The notes under the pieces: generated by a model
Told to the model about the DNA's origin: nothing
The model's input: the letters and a program-made list of their open reading frames with translations, nothing else
Database searches by the model: none
Made by a program: the position numbers and the translations under genes
Assembly: GCF_024172125.1 (NCBI RefSeq)
Contig: NZ_JAMZEA010000015.1
Span: 1-64,000 of the forward strand
From: Actinomadura rupiterrae
GTDB lineage: Bacteria; Actinomycetota; Actinomycetes; Streptosporangiales; Streptosporangiaceae
Reading direction: 5' to 3'
DNA: 64,000 nt
Part shown: positions 8,154-16,467 of the stretch, piece after piece
Layout: each line of letters starts with the position of its first letter
Numbering within the stretch: the first letter of the stretch is position 1

Positions 8154-9133
8154 CGGCGGCCTCGCATCGCCATGCGCATCCAGTCGCTGGCCGAGCCCTC
8201 GGCGTCGCGGATCGTGGTGCCGGTGAACGACATGAACACATCGTCCAGCGACGGCCGCGACACGCTCACCGACCGGATCGGCATGCCCAGCTCGGCGAAC
8301 AGCCGCGGCACGAACGCCTCGCCCGACTCCACCGAGAAGGTCACCGCGCCCTCGGCGACCGTCGCCGCCAGGTCGAACCGCTCGGCCAGCGCCGCGATCG
8401 CCGCCTGGTCGTCGTCGGTGCGGATCTGCACCCGGTCCTTGCCGACCCCGGCCTTCAGCGCCTCCGGCGTGTCGAGCGCCACGATCGACCCCGAATCCAT
8501 GATCGCGATCCGGTCGCAGTACTCCGCCTCGTCCATGTAGTGCGTCGTCATGAAGATCGTGATCTGCTCGGCGGCGCGCAGCTCCCGGATGTACTCCCAG
8601 ATGGACGCCCGCGTCTGCGGGTCCAGGCCCACCGTCGGCTCGTCCAGGAACAGCACCCGCGGCGAGTGCAGCAGGCCCCGCGCGATCTCCAGCCGCCGCT
8701 TCATCCCGCCCGAGTAGGTCTGCACCCGGTCGCCGCGCTTGTCCCAGAGCCGGACCATCTCCAGCACCTGCCGCATCCGCTCCGGCAGCGCCGACCGCGG
8801 CACCCCGTACAGCTCGGCGTGGAACCGCAGGTTCTGCTCGCCGGTCAGGTACCCGTCCAGCGTCGGGTCCTGGAACACCAGGCCGATGTTGCGGCGCACC
8901 TCGTCGCGCTCGCGCACCACGTCGAACCCGGCCACCCGCGCCGCCCCCGCCGACGGGCGCAGCAGCGTGCACAGCATGTTGATCGTGGTGGACTTGCCCG
9001 CCCCGTTCGGGCCGAGGAACCCGAAGATCTCCCCCGGCCGGACGGCGAACTCGATCCCCCGCACCGCCTCGACCGCACCGAACCTGCGGACCAGCCCGGC
9101 CACCTCGACGGCGGCCTCCCCGTCCCCCGGCAT
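8150..9133 (-). CDS. ABC transporter ATP-binding protein (DrrA-like)
   Basis: Cytoplasmic ATPase of 327 residues for the adjacent ABC-2 permease. Walker A is GPNGAGKST (about residue 43). The signature is YSGGMKRRLEIARGLLH, Walker B is VLFLDEPTVGLD and the switch His is in TTHYMDEAEYCDR. The C-terminal extension of about 85 residues is of the DrrA/DUF4162 type. I chose the ATG at 9133 because GAGGAGAC lies upstream; an in-frame ATG at 9178 lacks a ribosome site. It forms a two-gene operon with the permease. Daunorubicin-resistance-type exporters are the closest described group, which does not fix the substrate. Confidence 0.93.
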   Translation of the reverse strand: MPGDGEAAVEVAGLVRRFGAVEAVRGIEFAVRPGEIFGFLGPNGAGKSTTINMLCTLLRPSAGAARVAGFDVVRERDEVRRNIGLVFQDPTLDGYLTGEQNLRFHAELYGVPRSALPERMRQVLEMVRLWDKRGDRVQTYSGGMKRRLEIARGLLHSPRVLFLDEPTVGLDPQTRASIWEYIRELRAAEQITIFMTTHYMDEAEYCDRIAIMDSGSIVALDTPEALKAGVGKDRVQIRTDDDQAAIAALAERFDLAATVAEGAVTFSVESGEAFVPRLFAELGMPIRSVSVSRPSLDDVFMSFTGTTIRDAEGSASDWMRMAMRGRR

Positions 9134-9468
9134 ACGCGTCTCCTCACAGGCGGACACGCCGGACCGCCCCGGCGCCACCGCCGTACCCTACGCGCCCACA
9201 CCGCGGCACTCCACGCCTTTACGTCCCACTGTCGCACACCCCCGCCGCTATGCCCCCAGTCGGGAAAAGCCCCCGTTCCGTCCGTCCACGCCGCCGCTCC
9301 AGACCCGCGGCGCGGCTTCATCCCTGGCGCTCTGCATGCCCGCCCGGTGCACCACGTCCGTGCCGTGCGAGGCCCATGTCCTGGCCACAGCGGGGCCGTA
9401 TCCGGTTTAACCACTTCCGGGTGGCTACTTAATGCGGTAACAGTCGTCCGCTATCCGGTCCCGGGGGT
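9134..9468. other. Intergenic region between divergent transporter genes
   Basis: This 335-bp gap separates the DrrA-like gene (minus) from the EamA gene (plus). It must hold both promoters. The part nearest the EamA gene (about 9400-9445) is less GC-rich. I see no gene, clear dyad or repeat in it. Confidence 0.5.
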
Positions 9469-10308
9469 GTGGTGATCGCGCTGCTGCTGGCTCCGGCCAG
9501 CTCCCTCGCCTACGGCTGCGCCGACTTCCTCGGCGGGCTCGGGGCGCGCAAGGCCCACGTGCTGCGGACGGTGACGGTCGCGGTGCCCGGGAGCCTGGTG
9601 GTGGAGCTGCTGCTGTGGCCGCTGCTCGGCGCCACCTTCAACAGCGGCGCGGTGCTGTGGGGGGCCGCCTCCGGGGTGGCGTCGGCAGCGGCGTTCACCC
9701 TGGCCTACCGGACGCTGGCGATCGGGCCGATGAACGTCCTGGCGCCGGTGACGGCCCTGGTCTCGGCGGCGCTGCCGGTGCTGGTGGGCCTGCTCCAGGG
9801 CGAGGAGCTCTCCACGTCCGCGTCCGTGGGGCTGCCGCTGGCGCTGGTCGCGGTGGTGCTGGTCAGCGCGGGCCCCGGCGCCGTCTCGGCCCGGCCGTCC
9901 TGGAAGGCCCTGGTGGCGGCGCTCGGCGCCGGCGCGGCGATCGCGCTCCAGCTGATCTTCTTGCACCAGGCTCCGTCGGGCAGCGGCGTCGCGCCGCTGA
10001 TCATCGGCCGGACGGTCTCCTCGGCGATCACCCTCACCGCCGCCGCGGCGCTGCACGGCCGCCTCGGCGAGGAGAAGCCCGCCTACCTGATGTCGGCGGC
10101 CGCGGGCATCCTGGACTCGCTGGCCAACCTGCTGTTCCTGATCGCCTCCCGCACCGGCGACCTGTCCATCGTCGCGGTGATCGTCGCCCTCTACCCCTCG
10201 GCGACGGTCCTGCTGGCCCGCGGCGTCCTGCACGAGCGCATAGCCCGAGGCCAGCTCACCGGCCTCGCCACCGCCGCCCTCGCCGTCACCCTCCTGTCCA
10301 TCACCTGA
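9469..10308 (+). CDS. EamA-family (DMT superfamily) transporter
   Basis: Inner-membrane protein of 279 residues with about ten hydrophobic helices arranged as two EamA repeats; the second repeat begins near residue 145 (SWKALVAALGAGAAIALQLI). The end of the second repeat (YPSATVLLARGVLHERIARGQ) is the conserved EamA motif. Family members export amino acids, nucleobases or other metabolites; the substrate here cannot be told. The start is a GTG at 9469 in a GTGGTG pair. The gene stands alone and converges on a small antitoxin gene 15 bases away. Confidence 0.88.
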   Translation: MVIALLLAPASSLAYGCADFLGGLGARKAHVLRTVTVAVPGSLVVELLLWPLLGATFNSGAVLWGAASGVASAAAFTLAYRTLAIGPMNVLAPVTALVSAALPVLVGLLQGEELSTSASVGLPLALVAVVLVSAGPGAVSARPSWKALVAALGAGAAIALQLIFLHQAPSGSGVAPLIIGRTVSSAITLTAAAALHGRLGEEKPAYLMSAAAGILDSLANLLFLIASRTGDLSIVAVIVALYPSATVLLARGVLHERIARGQLTGLATAALAVTLLSIT

Positions 10309-10323
10309 CCGGGCGGACGAGGG

Positions 10324-10638
10324 TCAGCGGCCGAAGCCCGGGGGGCGGGAGGACGGGGGCGGGCCCGGGGGGCGGAGGTGGGCGGCGATGCGCAGGGGCG
10401 GCTCGTGGCGGGGGGTGTCCGCGGCGGGCTGGTCGGACGGGGCGGGGCCGGTCTGGGTGAGGTCGAGGCGGCCGGCGCGCAGCATGCGCAGCACCTCCAG
10501 CTCCTCCGGGGACACCAGAGCGGCCACGGTCTTGCCGTGGCGGGTGAGGACGACCTCCTCGCCGCCGTAGACGACCCGGTTGATCAGGTCCGCCAGGACC
10601 TTCCGAGCTTCCGTAACCGGTATCTCCACGCTGTTCAT
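10324..10638 (-). CDS. Phd/YefM-type antitoxin, no partner toxin nearby
   Basis: Small protein of 104 residues. The first 50 residues form a Phd/YefM antitoxin domain (VEIPVTEARKVLADLINRVV, then EEVVLTRHGKTVAALVS), which binds DNA and neutralises a RelE- or Doc-type toxin. The C-terminal half is Pro/Arg-rich and disordered. The ATG at 10638 is preferred over an upstream GTG because the domain starts there. In typical systems the toxin lies directly downstream, but here the next gene on that side is the convergent EamA transporter. It is either an orphan or acts with a toxin encoded elsewhere. Confidence 0.8.
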   Translation of the reverse strand: MNSVEIPVTEARKVLADLINRVVYGGEEVVLTRHGKTVAALVSPEELEVLRMLRAGRLDLTQTGPAPSDQPAADTPRHEPPLRIAAHLRPPGPPPSSRPPGFGR

Positions 10639-10727
10639 CCTATAGCGAACACCCCTCACTTCCCCTTCTCCCGCACTCGGGGGAAAATGTACGTTCTACC
10701 CAGGCTACCTATTTTGAGGAGAGGGCC

Positions 10728-11378
10728 ATGGTGGGTGCGGACTGGACCGGCGGCGGCTCGCAGCGGCGGGGGGAGACGTTTGTGGGGAGGTCTCGGGCCT
10801 CGGTGGCGGCGCCGGAGGCGCAGCTGGGCGGGGAGGCGCTGTTCGGGCGGCTGCTGGGGCAGCGGATCGTGTTCCTCGGCGAGGAGGTCGACGACCAGGT
10901 CGCCAACCGGGTCTGCGCGCAGCTGCTGCTGCTCGCCGCGCAGGACGGGCGGCGCGACATCACCCTGTACGTCAACTCCCCCGGCGGCGTCGTCGACGCG
11001 GGCATGGCGATCTACGACATGATGCAGTTCGTCCCGAACGACGTGTCGACCGTCGCGCTCGGGATGGCCGCCTCGATGGGGCAGATGCTGCTGTGCGCCG
11101 GCGCGCCCGGCAAGCGGTACGCGCTGCGCAACGCGCGGATCATGATGCACCAGCCCTCCGGCGGGATCGGCGGCACCGCCTCCGACATCCGGATCCAGGC
11201 CGAGCAGTCGGTGTACCTCAAGCGCACCCTGTTCGAGCGGATCGCCTTCCACACCGGGCAGCCGCTGGAGCGGGTGGTGGAGGACGGCGACCGGGACCGC
11301 TGGTTCACCGCCGAGCAGGCCCGCGAGTACGGCTTCGTCGACCACGTCGTCGACACCACCGACCGGGTCGGCTCGTGA
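10728..11378 (+). CDS. clpP: ClpP-family serine protease subunit, catalytically intact
   Basis: Proteolytic subunit of a Clp protease, 216 residues. The catalytic triad is complete: Ser116 in GMAASMGQ, His141 in IMMHQPSGG and Asp190 in DGDRDRWF. The first 35 residues are a Gly/Arg-rich extension and the fold starts near residue 38. The ATG has GAGGAGAGGG upstream. It forms an operon with the next gene, a second ClpP paralogue with a degenerate active site. No clpX or trigger-factor gene is adjacent, so this is probably an accessory ClpP pair and not the essential clpP1P2-clpX locus. Partner ATPases are not in the window. Confidence 0.92.
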   Translation: MVGADWTGGGSQRRGETFVGRSRASVAAPEAQLGGEALFGRLLGQRIVFLGEEVDDQVANRVCAQLLLLAAQDGRRDITLYVNSPGGVVDAGMAIYDMMQFVPNDVSTVALGMAASMGQMLLCAGAPGKRYALRNARIMMHQPSGGIGGTASDIRIQAEQSVYLKRTLFERIAFHTGQPLERVVEDGDRDRWFTAEQAREYGFVDHVVDTTDRVGS

Positions 11379-11407
11379 TCGCGCCGCGCGCCGAGGGGCG
11401 CTATGTG

Positions 11408-11989
11408 ATGCCGTCCTACGTCGAGCGGACGTCCTACGGGGTGAAGGAGAGCAACCCCTACAACAAGCTGTTCGAGGAGCGGATCGTGTTCCTCGGGTCG
11501 CCGGTGGACGACACCTCCGCCAACGACGTGACGGCGCAGATGCTGGCGCTGGAGGGCATGGACCCCGACCGGCCGATCAACCTGTACATCAACTCCCCCG
11601 GCGGGTCGCTGACAGCGATGCTGGCGATCTACGACACGATGCAGTACGTCCGGCCGGTGGTGGAGACCACCTGCCTCGGGCAGGCGGTGTCGGCGGCGGC
11701 GATCCTGCTGGCGGGCGGCGCGGCCGGCAAGCGGCAGGCGCTCGCCGGGGCGCGGATCCTGCTGGCGGAGCCGGAGGTGGGGGTGTCGCGCGGGTCGTCC
11801 AGCGACCTGGAGATCGAGGCGGCCGAGATCCTGCGGCTGCGGGACCTCACCGAGCGGATCGTCGCCGAGTCGACCGGGCGCGACACCGCGGCCGTCCGGC
11901 GCGACCTGGACCGGGCGCGGTTCTTCACCGCGGACGAGGCGCTGGAGTACGGGCTGATCGATCACGTGGTCACCACGCGGAAGCGGTGA
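11408..11989 (+). CDS. ClpP-family subunit lacking catalytic His and Asp (ClpR-like)
   Basis: ClpP-fold protein of 193 residues. Aligned on its motifs, Ser95 (LGQAVSAAA) is kept. The His position is Ala120 (RILLAEPEVG, where ClpP has MHQP), and the Asp position is Ala170 (DLDRARFF, where ClpP has RDRF). With two of three triad residues lost it should be unable to cleave peptides and may act as a structural ring partner, like ClpR of plants and cyanobacteria. I used the ATG at 11408. GTG codons at 11375 (overlapping the stop of the upstream gene as GTGA) and 11405 are also possible. It is co-transcribed with the intact ClpP. Confidence 0.88.
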   Translation: MPSYVERTSYGVKESNPYNKLFEERIVFLGSPVDDTSANDVTAQMLALEGMDPDRPINLYINSPGGSLTAMLAIYDTMQYVRPVVETTCLGQAVSAAAILLAGGAAGKRQALAGARILLAEPEVGVSRGSSSDLEIEAAEILRLRDLTERIVAESTGRDTAAVRRDLDRARFFTADEALEYGLIDHVVTTRKR

Positions 11990-12052
11990 ACGGTCCGTCA
12001 CGGCCCGGTGGCGAATACGGAAAAGTACCAGGGTTGGAACCCGGTCCGACTG

Positions 12053-12078
12053 GGAATCTTGCCGGGGTACTCAGCGTT
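12053..12078 (+). promoter_or_regulatory. SigR-type promoter of rbpA (GGAAT-N18-GTT)
   Basis: GGAAT at 12053-12057, exactly 18 bases, then GTT at 12076-12078: the consensus for the thiol-stress sigma factor SigR in Streptomyces. It lies about 40 bp before the rbpA start. rbpA is a known SigR target in Streptomyces coelicolor, which supports the call. Confidence 0.75.
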
Positions 12079-12119
12079 GGTCTGAACAAGACCGCAAGCC
12101 GTCTGGGAGGCACGTGACG

Positions 12120-12464
12120 ATGGCGGAGCGCGCACTTCGCGGCACCCGACTCGGAGCGACCAGCTACGAGAACGATCGCAACACCGATCTGGCCCCACGC
12201 CAGGAGGTCGACTACACCTGCGGCAAGGGGCACCGGTTCACCGTGACGCTCGCTGCCGAGGCCGAGGTGCCCATGACCTGGGAGTGCCGCAGCTGCGGCG
12301 CGACCGCACTGCGGGTGGACGGCGAGCTGCCCCAAGCGAAGAAGGGCAAGCCGCCGCGGACCCACTGGGACATGCTGATGGAAAGGCGGACGCTGGAGGA
12401 TCTGGAGGAGGTGCTGGCCGAACGCCTGGAGATCCTGCGTTCGGGCCGGCGCAGGACAGCCTGA
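12120..12464 (+). CDS. rbpA: RNA polymerase-binding protein RbpA
   Basis: Actinobacterial transcription activator that binds RNA polymerase and the principal sigma factor and stabilises the open complex. The 114-residue product has the N-terminal tail (ALRGTRLGATSYENDRN), the core RbpA domain with YTCGKGHRF and ECRSCGATAL, whose Cys/His residues form the zinc-type fold in many homologues, and the C-terminal sigma-interacting helix RRTLEDLEEVLAERLEILR. I prefer the ATG at 12120 over the GTG at 12114 because the GGGAGG site is then nine bases away. A SigR-type promoter lies upstream and a strong terminator downstream, so it is a single-gene unit. Confidence 0.95.
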   Translation: MAERALRGTRLGATSYENDRNTDLAPRQEVDYTCGKGHRFTVTLAAEAEVPMTWECRSCGATALRVDGELPQAKKGKPPRTHWDMLMERRTLEDLEEVLAERLEILRSGRRRTA

Positions 12465-12487
12465 CAGGCCGGCGCCTGCCACGACGA

Positions 12488-12532
12488 CCGCCGGGCCGCC
12501 CCCGTCACTGACGGAGGCGGCCCGGCGGTTTT
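12488..12532 (+). terminator. Intrinsic terminator after rbpA
   Basis: Arms CCGCCGGGCCGCC (12488-12500) and GGCGGCCCGGCGG (12516-12528) form a 13-bp perfect stem with a 15-base loop, followed directly by TTTT. Confidence 0.88.
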
Positions 12533-12606
12533 CCGTACCTGCGGCCCGGCGGTTTTCCGTGCCTGGGGTTCTTTCCGTACCCGGGGTTCTTTCCGTGCCT
12601 GGGTTT
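12520..12606. repeat. Short degenerate tandem repeats downstream of rbpA
   Basis: After the terminator the sequence repeats a unit built on GGTT(C)TTTCCGT followed by a short GC segment: two copies with CGGCCCGGCGGTTTTCCGT in front, then two copies of GGGGTTCTTTCCGT. The second arm of the terminator stem is part of the first copy, so the array probably grew from the terminator by slippage. Confidence 0.6.
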
Positions 12607-12673
12607 CGGGCCGTCCGGTGGCGCCGTTCCGGCCCTCCGCGGCCCGGTGGCCTCGCGGGGTCTGCCCGGGGGC

Positions 12674-13204
12674 TCAGGGGCGGTCGTCGTCGTGGATGAC
12701 CTCGCCCTGGACGACGGTGCCGTGCGGGGCGGTTCCGGACTCTCCCCGGGCCGCTGAGGGGCGCCCGAACGGGTCCTGGCCGCCGAGGCCGGTCATGCCG
12801 GGCGGGAAGCCCGCGCGGGCCTGGACCGACTCCAGCCGCCGCGAGGCGACCCCGCCGAGCAGCCGCCGCAGCAGCGGCCGGGTGAACGGCAGGACGAACA
12901 GCAGCCCGGCGACGTCGGTGAGGAACCCGGGGATCATCAGCAGCACGCCGCCGGCCATCACCAGCGCGGCGTCGCCGAGTTCACGCTCGGGCAGCTCGCC
13001 GCGGCTGAGCGCGGCGTTCAGGGCGCGCCAGGCGCGGCGGCCCTCGCGGCGGACGAGCCAGCCGCCCAGCACCAGCCCGGCGGCCAGCAGCGCCACCGTC
13101 GGCCAGCCGCCGATCGCCTGCCCCACCACGATGATCAGGCTGATCTCCAGCACGGGCAGCAGCAGGAACGACAGGACCAGGACGAGCGGCAGCATGGCTT
13201 CCAT
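12674..13204 (-). CDS. fxsA: FxsA family membrane protein
   Basis: Small inner-membrane protein of 176 residues. The FxsA domain covers about residues 5-125: helix LVLVLSFLLLPVLEISLIIV, the loop with VGQAIGGW, a second hydrophobic helix, and MIPGFLTDVAGLLFVLPFTR. The C-terminal 50 residues are polar and disordered. In E. coli FxsA overexpression relieves F-plasmid exclusion of phage T7, but the actinobacterial function is not known. The ATG at 13195 is an alternative start with a better ribosome site (GGAAG). It is placed downstream of ppm1-lnt on the same strand but across a gap; it may be an independent unit. Confidence 0.88.
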   Translation of the reverse strand: MEAMLPLVLVLSFLLLPVLEISLIIVVGQAIGGWPTVALLAAGLVLGGWLVRREGRRAWRALNAALSRGELPERELGDAALVMAGGVLLMIPGFLTDVAGLLFVLPFTRPLLRRLLGGVASRRLESVQARAGFPPGMTGLGGQDPFGRPSAARGESGTAPHGTVVQGEVIHDDDRP

Positions 13205-13276
13205 TTTCGGGTGGACGAACCGTCATTCATGACAACGCCGCACCCCACCCGAACGTTTCCCGGCCCCGGGCGGGGG

Positions 13277-14023
13277 TCAGCGCTTGCTGCGCAGGCGGGT
13301 GAGGCGGTCGGAGACGCCCCACTGGGTGACGCGGAGCATCGCCTCGATCATGATGTCTCGGCTCATCTTGCTGGTGCCGTGGACGCGCTCGACGAAGGTG
13401 ATCGGGACCTCGACGACGCGCAGGCCCTGCTTGAGGGAGCGGCGGGCCAGGTCGATCTGGAAGCAGTAGCCGCGCGAGTCGACGCCGTCCAGGCCGATCT
13501 TGTCCAGGGTCGCGGCGCGGAACGCGCGGTAGCCGCCGGTGGCGTCGCGCAGCGGCAGGCCGAGCATCATCCGGACGAACAGGTTGCCGCCGCGGGAGAT
13601 GAACTGCCGCGACACCGGCCAGTTCTCGATCTTGCCGCCGGGGATGTAGCGGGCGCCGAGGACCAGGTCGGCGTCCTGGAGGGCGGTGAGCAGGCGGGGC
13701 AGCTCCTCGGGCTGGTGGGAGCCGTCGGCGTCCATCTCGACCATGACGTCGTAGCCGTGCTCGGCGGCCCAGCGGAACCCGGCGATGTAGGCGGCGCCGA
13801 GGCCCTCCTTGCCCTTGCGGTGCAGGACCTTGACGTGGTCGTCGGCGGCGGCCAGGGCGTCGGCGAGGTCGCCGGTGCCGTCGGGGCTGTTGTCGTCGGC
13901 GACCAGCACGTCCACCTCGGGCACCGCGGCCCGGACGCGGCCGACGATCGGCTCGATGTTGTCCCGCTCGTTGTAGGTCGGGATGATCACGAGGACCCGG
14001 CCCAGGTCGGCTGGGATGTCCAT
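13277..14023 (-). CDS. ppm1: Polyprenol monophosphomannose synthase (Ppm1 catalytic domain)
   Basis: GT2 glycosyltransferase of 248 residues that transfers mannose from GDP-mannose to polyprenyl phosphate at the cytoplasmic face of the membrane. The product is the mannose donor for protein O-mannosylation and lipoglycans. Motifs: VIIPTYNERDNIEPIV at the N terminus, VLVADDNSPDGTGD (nucleotide-binding Asp), VEMDADGSHQPE (the DAD metal site) and GGYRAFR with the C-terminal amphipathic segment. The ATG at 14023 has GAGGAGAAC upstream and lies five bases past the lnt stop. In Mycobacterium tuberculosis the same two functions are fused in one protein; here they are adjacent genes, as in Streptomyces. 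Confidence 0.95.
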   Translation of the reverse strand: MDIPADLGRVLVIIPTYNERDNIEPIVGRVRAAVPEVDVLVADDNSPDGTGDLADALAAADDHVKVLHRKGKEGLGAAYIAGFRWAAEHGYDVMVEMDADGSHQPEELPRLLTALQDADLVLGARYIPGGKIENWPVSRQFISRGGNLFVRMMLGLPLRDATGGYRAFRAATLDKIGLDGVDSRGYCFQIDLARRSLKQGLRVVEVPITFVERVHGTSKMSRDIMIEAMLRVTQWGVSDRLTRLRSKR

Positions 14024-14028
14024 CGGCG

Positions 14029-15951
14029 TCAGTTCTCCTCGTCGTCGGTGCGTGCTTGCCCCCCAGTGTCCCGCACATCGGCGGGCGCCGCGTCCCGCCC
14101 GGCCGCGTCCTGCGCCGGGTCGGGCTCCGGGGCCCGCTCGGGGTCCGGTGCCGGGTCCGGTGCCGGGGCCGGTGCGGGGCCGTCCGCGGGTGCGGCGGTG
14201 CGGCGGCGGCGCGCCAGGCCGAGCGCGGCGGCGACCGCGCCGAGGGCGGTGAGGGTGAGGGCCCACTCGGGGAGCGCGCCCACGCGGTCCGCCATCGTAG
14301 TGGAGGTGCGGGCGGGGACCGCGGCGACCTGCACGGCGGGGACGAACTCCTTCGACCGGGCGATCATGCGGCCGTCGGGGGCGACGATCGCGCTGATGCC
14401 GCTGGTCGCCGCGACCAGGACGGTCCGGCCGTGCTCGACGGCGCGCAGCCGCGACATGGCGATCTGCTGGGGCGGCAGGCTCGTCTCGCCGTAGGTGGCG
14501 TTGTTGGTCTGGACGACCATGACGTTGCCGGGGGCCGAGTCGCGGGTCTCCTTGTCGTAGGCGACCTCGAAGCAGATGACGTCGCCGACGGTGATCGGGC
14601 CGAGCCTCATCACGCCGGACCGGTTCCCCTTGACGAAGTCGCGGGAGATGCGCTGGAACCGGGTGATCAGCTTGGTGAGGACGTCGCGGAACGGCAGGTA
14701 CTCCCCGAACGGGACGGGGTGCCGCTTGACGTAGTAGTCGCCGGGCCCGGTCCTGGGGTCCCAGACGATGCCGCGGTTCTCGACCTTCGTGCCGTCGGGC
14801 GTGTCGACCAGCGCGCCGACCAGGACCGGGACGCCGATGTCGCGGACGGCGCCGTCGATGGCCTGGAAGGCGTCGGGTTCGGTGAAGGGGTCGAGGTCGC
14901 TGGCGTTCTCGGGCCAGATCACCAGCTGGGGGCGGGCGACGCGGCCGGCGCGGACGTCGGCGGCGAGCTTCTTGGTCTCGCGGACGTGGTTGTCCAGGAC
15001 GGCGCGGCGCTGCCCGAGGAAGTCCAGGCCGAGGCGCGGCACGTTCCCCTGGACGACCGCGACGGTCACGGGCCGTCCGGACGCGGGCGTCGGGATGGCC
15101 GTCCCGCCGCCGACCACCAATCCGGCCAGGACGAGGGCGACGGCCGCGCCGAGCAGCGGCCCGCGCAGCCCGCGGCCCCGCCCCGACGGACCGTTCTGCA
15201 CCGCGCCCAGCTCTCCGCCCTGCTCTCCGCCCTGCTCGGTGTCCTGCCCGGTGGCGGGGCGGACGTCGCGTCGCAGGCGCCAGGCGGTGACGGCGGCGTA
15301 GGCGATCAGCCCGCCGACCAGCGCGGTCAGGAAGGTCACCAGCGGCGCGCCGCCGAGCGAGGCGTAGGGGGTGAGGGGTGTGGCGGTCTGGCTGAAGGCC
15401 AGCCGCGCCCAGGGGAACCCGCCGAACGGCTGCCGGCCGCGCAGCGCCTCCTCGGCGACCCACCCGGCGGCGGTCCACAGCGGCCAGGCGGGCAGGCGCG
15501 TCACCACGGCCGTCCCGGCGGCGAGCGGGATGAAGTAGAGCGCCTGGACGAGGCTGAGCAGCACCCAGCCGTCCCAGCCGACCTTGTGGATGCCCTCCAG
15601 GACGGGCAGGAAGAACACCGCGCCGCCGACGAACCCGAGCCAGGCGGCGGTCCGGGCGGGCACGCCGCGCCAGGCCAGGGTGAGCAGCGCGACGGCGAGG
15701 GGGCCGAGGTAGGGCAGGTCGACCGGGGGGAAGGCCAGCCACAGCAGCAGCCCGGCGGTGGCGGTGACGGCGTGGCGGGGCCATCCGGCGCGTCCGCCGC
15801 GGCGGATCCGCGCCCACCGCCCCTCGCCCGGGCCCGAGGCCGGACCCGCGTCCGCGTCGCGGCCCTCGGCCGGATCGGCGGCGCCCGCGGCGGCGGGGTC
15901 GTCGCCCGTGCGGGGTCCCGGTTGCCGTTCCGGGAGGGTGTCGTGCGCCAC
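14029..15951 (-). CDS. lnt: Apolipoprotein N-acyltransferase (Lnt)
   Basis: Integral membrane enzyme that adds the third acyl chain to the N-terminal Cys of lipoproteins. The 640-residue product has a charged 60-residue N terminus, about six membrane helices to residue 250, and a nitrilase-type catalytic domain from about 285. Its triad contexts are visible: Glu in VIWPENASD, Lys in DYYVKRHPVPFGEYLPF and Cys in GDVICFEVAYD. One further helix and a disordered tail follow. The GTG start at 15951 has AAGGAG upstream. Immediately followed by ppm1. Its substrates would include the lipoproteins encoded in this window (GH8 enzyme and CsnE). Confidence 0.94.
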   Translation of the reverse strand: MAHDTLPERQPGPRTGDDPAAAGAADPAEGRDADAGPASGPGEGRWARIRRGGRAGWPRHAVTATAGLLLWLAFPPVDLPYLGPLAVALLTLAWRGVPARTAAWLGFVGGAVFFLPVLEGIHKVGWDGWVLLSLVQALYFIPLAAGTAVVTRLPAWPLWTAAGWVAEEALRGRQPFGGFPWARLAFSQTATPLTPYASLGGAPLVTFLTALVGGLIAYAAVTAWRLRRDVRPATGQDTEQGGEQGGELGAVQNGPSGRGRGLRGPLLGAAVALVLAGLVVGGGTAIPTPASGRPVTVAVVQGNVPRLGLDFLGQRRAVLDNHVRETKKLAADVRAGRVARPQLVIWPENASDLDPFTEPDAFQAIDGAVRDIGVPVLVGALVDTPDGTKVENRGIVWDPRTGPGDYYVKRHPVPFGEYLPFRDVLTKLITRFQRISRDFVKGNRSGVMRLGPITVGDVICFEVAYDKETRDSAPGNVMVVQTNNATYGETSLPPQQIAMSRLRAVEHGRTVLVAATSGISAIVAPDGRMIARSKEFVPAVQVAAVPARTSTTMADRVGALPEWALTLTALGAVAAALGLARRRRTAAPADGPAPAPAPDPAPDPERAPEPDPAQDAAGRDAAPADVRDTGGQARTDDEEN

Positions 15952-16467
15952 CGCGGCTCCTTGTCCGATCTGTCGGCCCGTTGTGTTCAGCAGATCCGTT
16001 GCGGACCGGGGCGAACGCTACCGCGTCCGGACACGGAGGAGGGCCCCTGGCATCCATCGGGCCGGTGCCGTCCCCACAGGCGGTAGGGGCGGTGCACCGT
16101 TTTCTCCTGGATGTCGGGGCCCTTCCCGGGTCCAACCCCCGCGCGATCGGACGGCTCCGCTCCGGACGGCGCCGTGCGCCGCGCCTGGTTCGGACGGGGC
16201 GGGGAGGTGCCCGCGGCCCGCCGTGGCGCGGTGGCCGGTGCGCGCCGGGGCGGCCGATCGGTGAGTCCCGTGCTGGACTGGAGCAAAACTACCCAGTTCC
16301 GCGACCTTGTCAACCGCCTCCGGCGGGCCCGTCCGGCCGGTCGCGGGGCCGTGGCGGACACGTGCTGGTCACGCCCCGTTCAGTCCGCCGCCCGCCCCGC
16401 GCCCCGCCCGTCCTGGGCCCGTCCCAGGCTGGTCCCGGGACGGGTCGGAGCCCGTGCGGGGCGGCCG
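15952..16467. other. 516-bp gap upstream of lnt with one hairpin
   Basis: No convincing gene. It holds the lnt promoter and the 3' end of the kal transcript. A hairpin with arms CCCGTCCC (16418-16425) and GGGACGGG (16437-16444) lies just past the kal stop and may end the kal-kamE-kamD message. The open frames in this stretch have no ribosome sites or recognisable domains. Confidence 0.5.
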
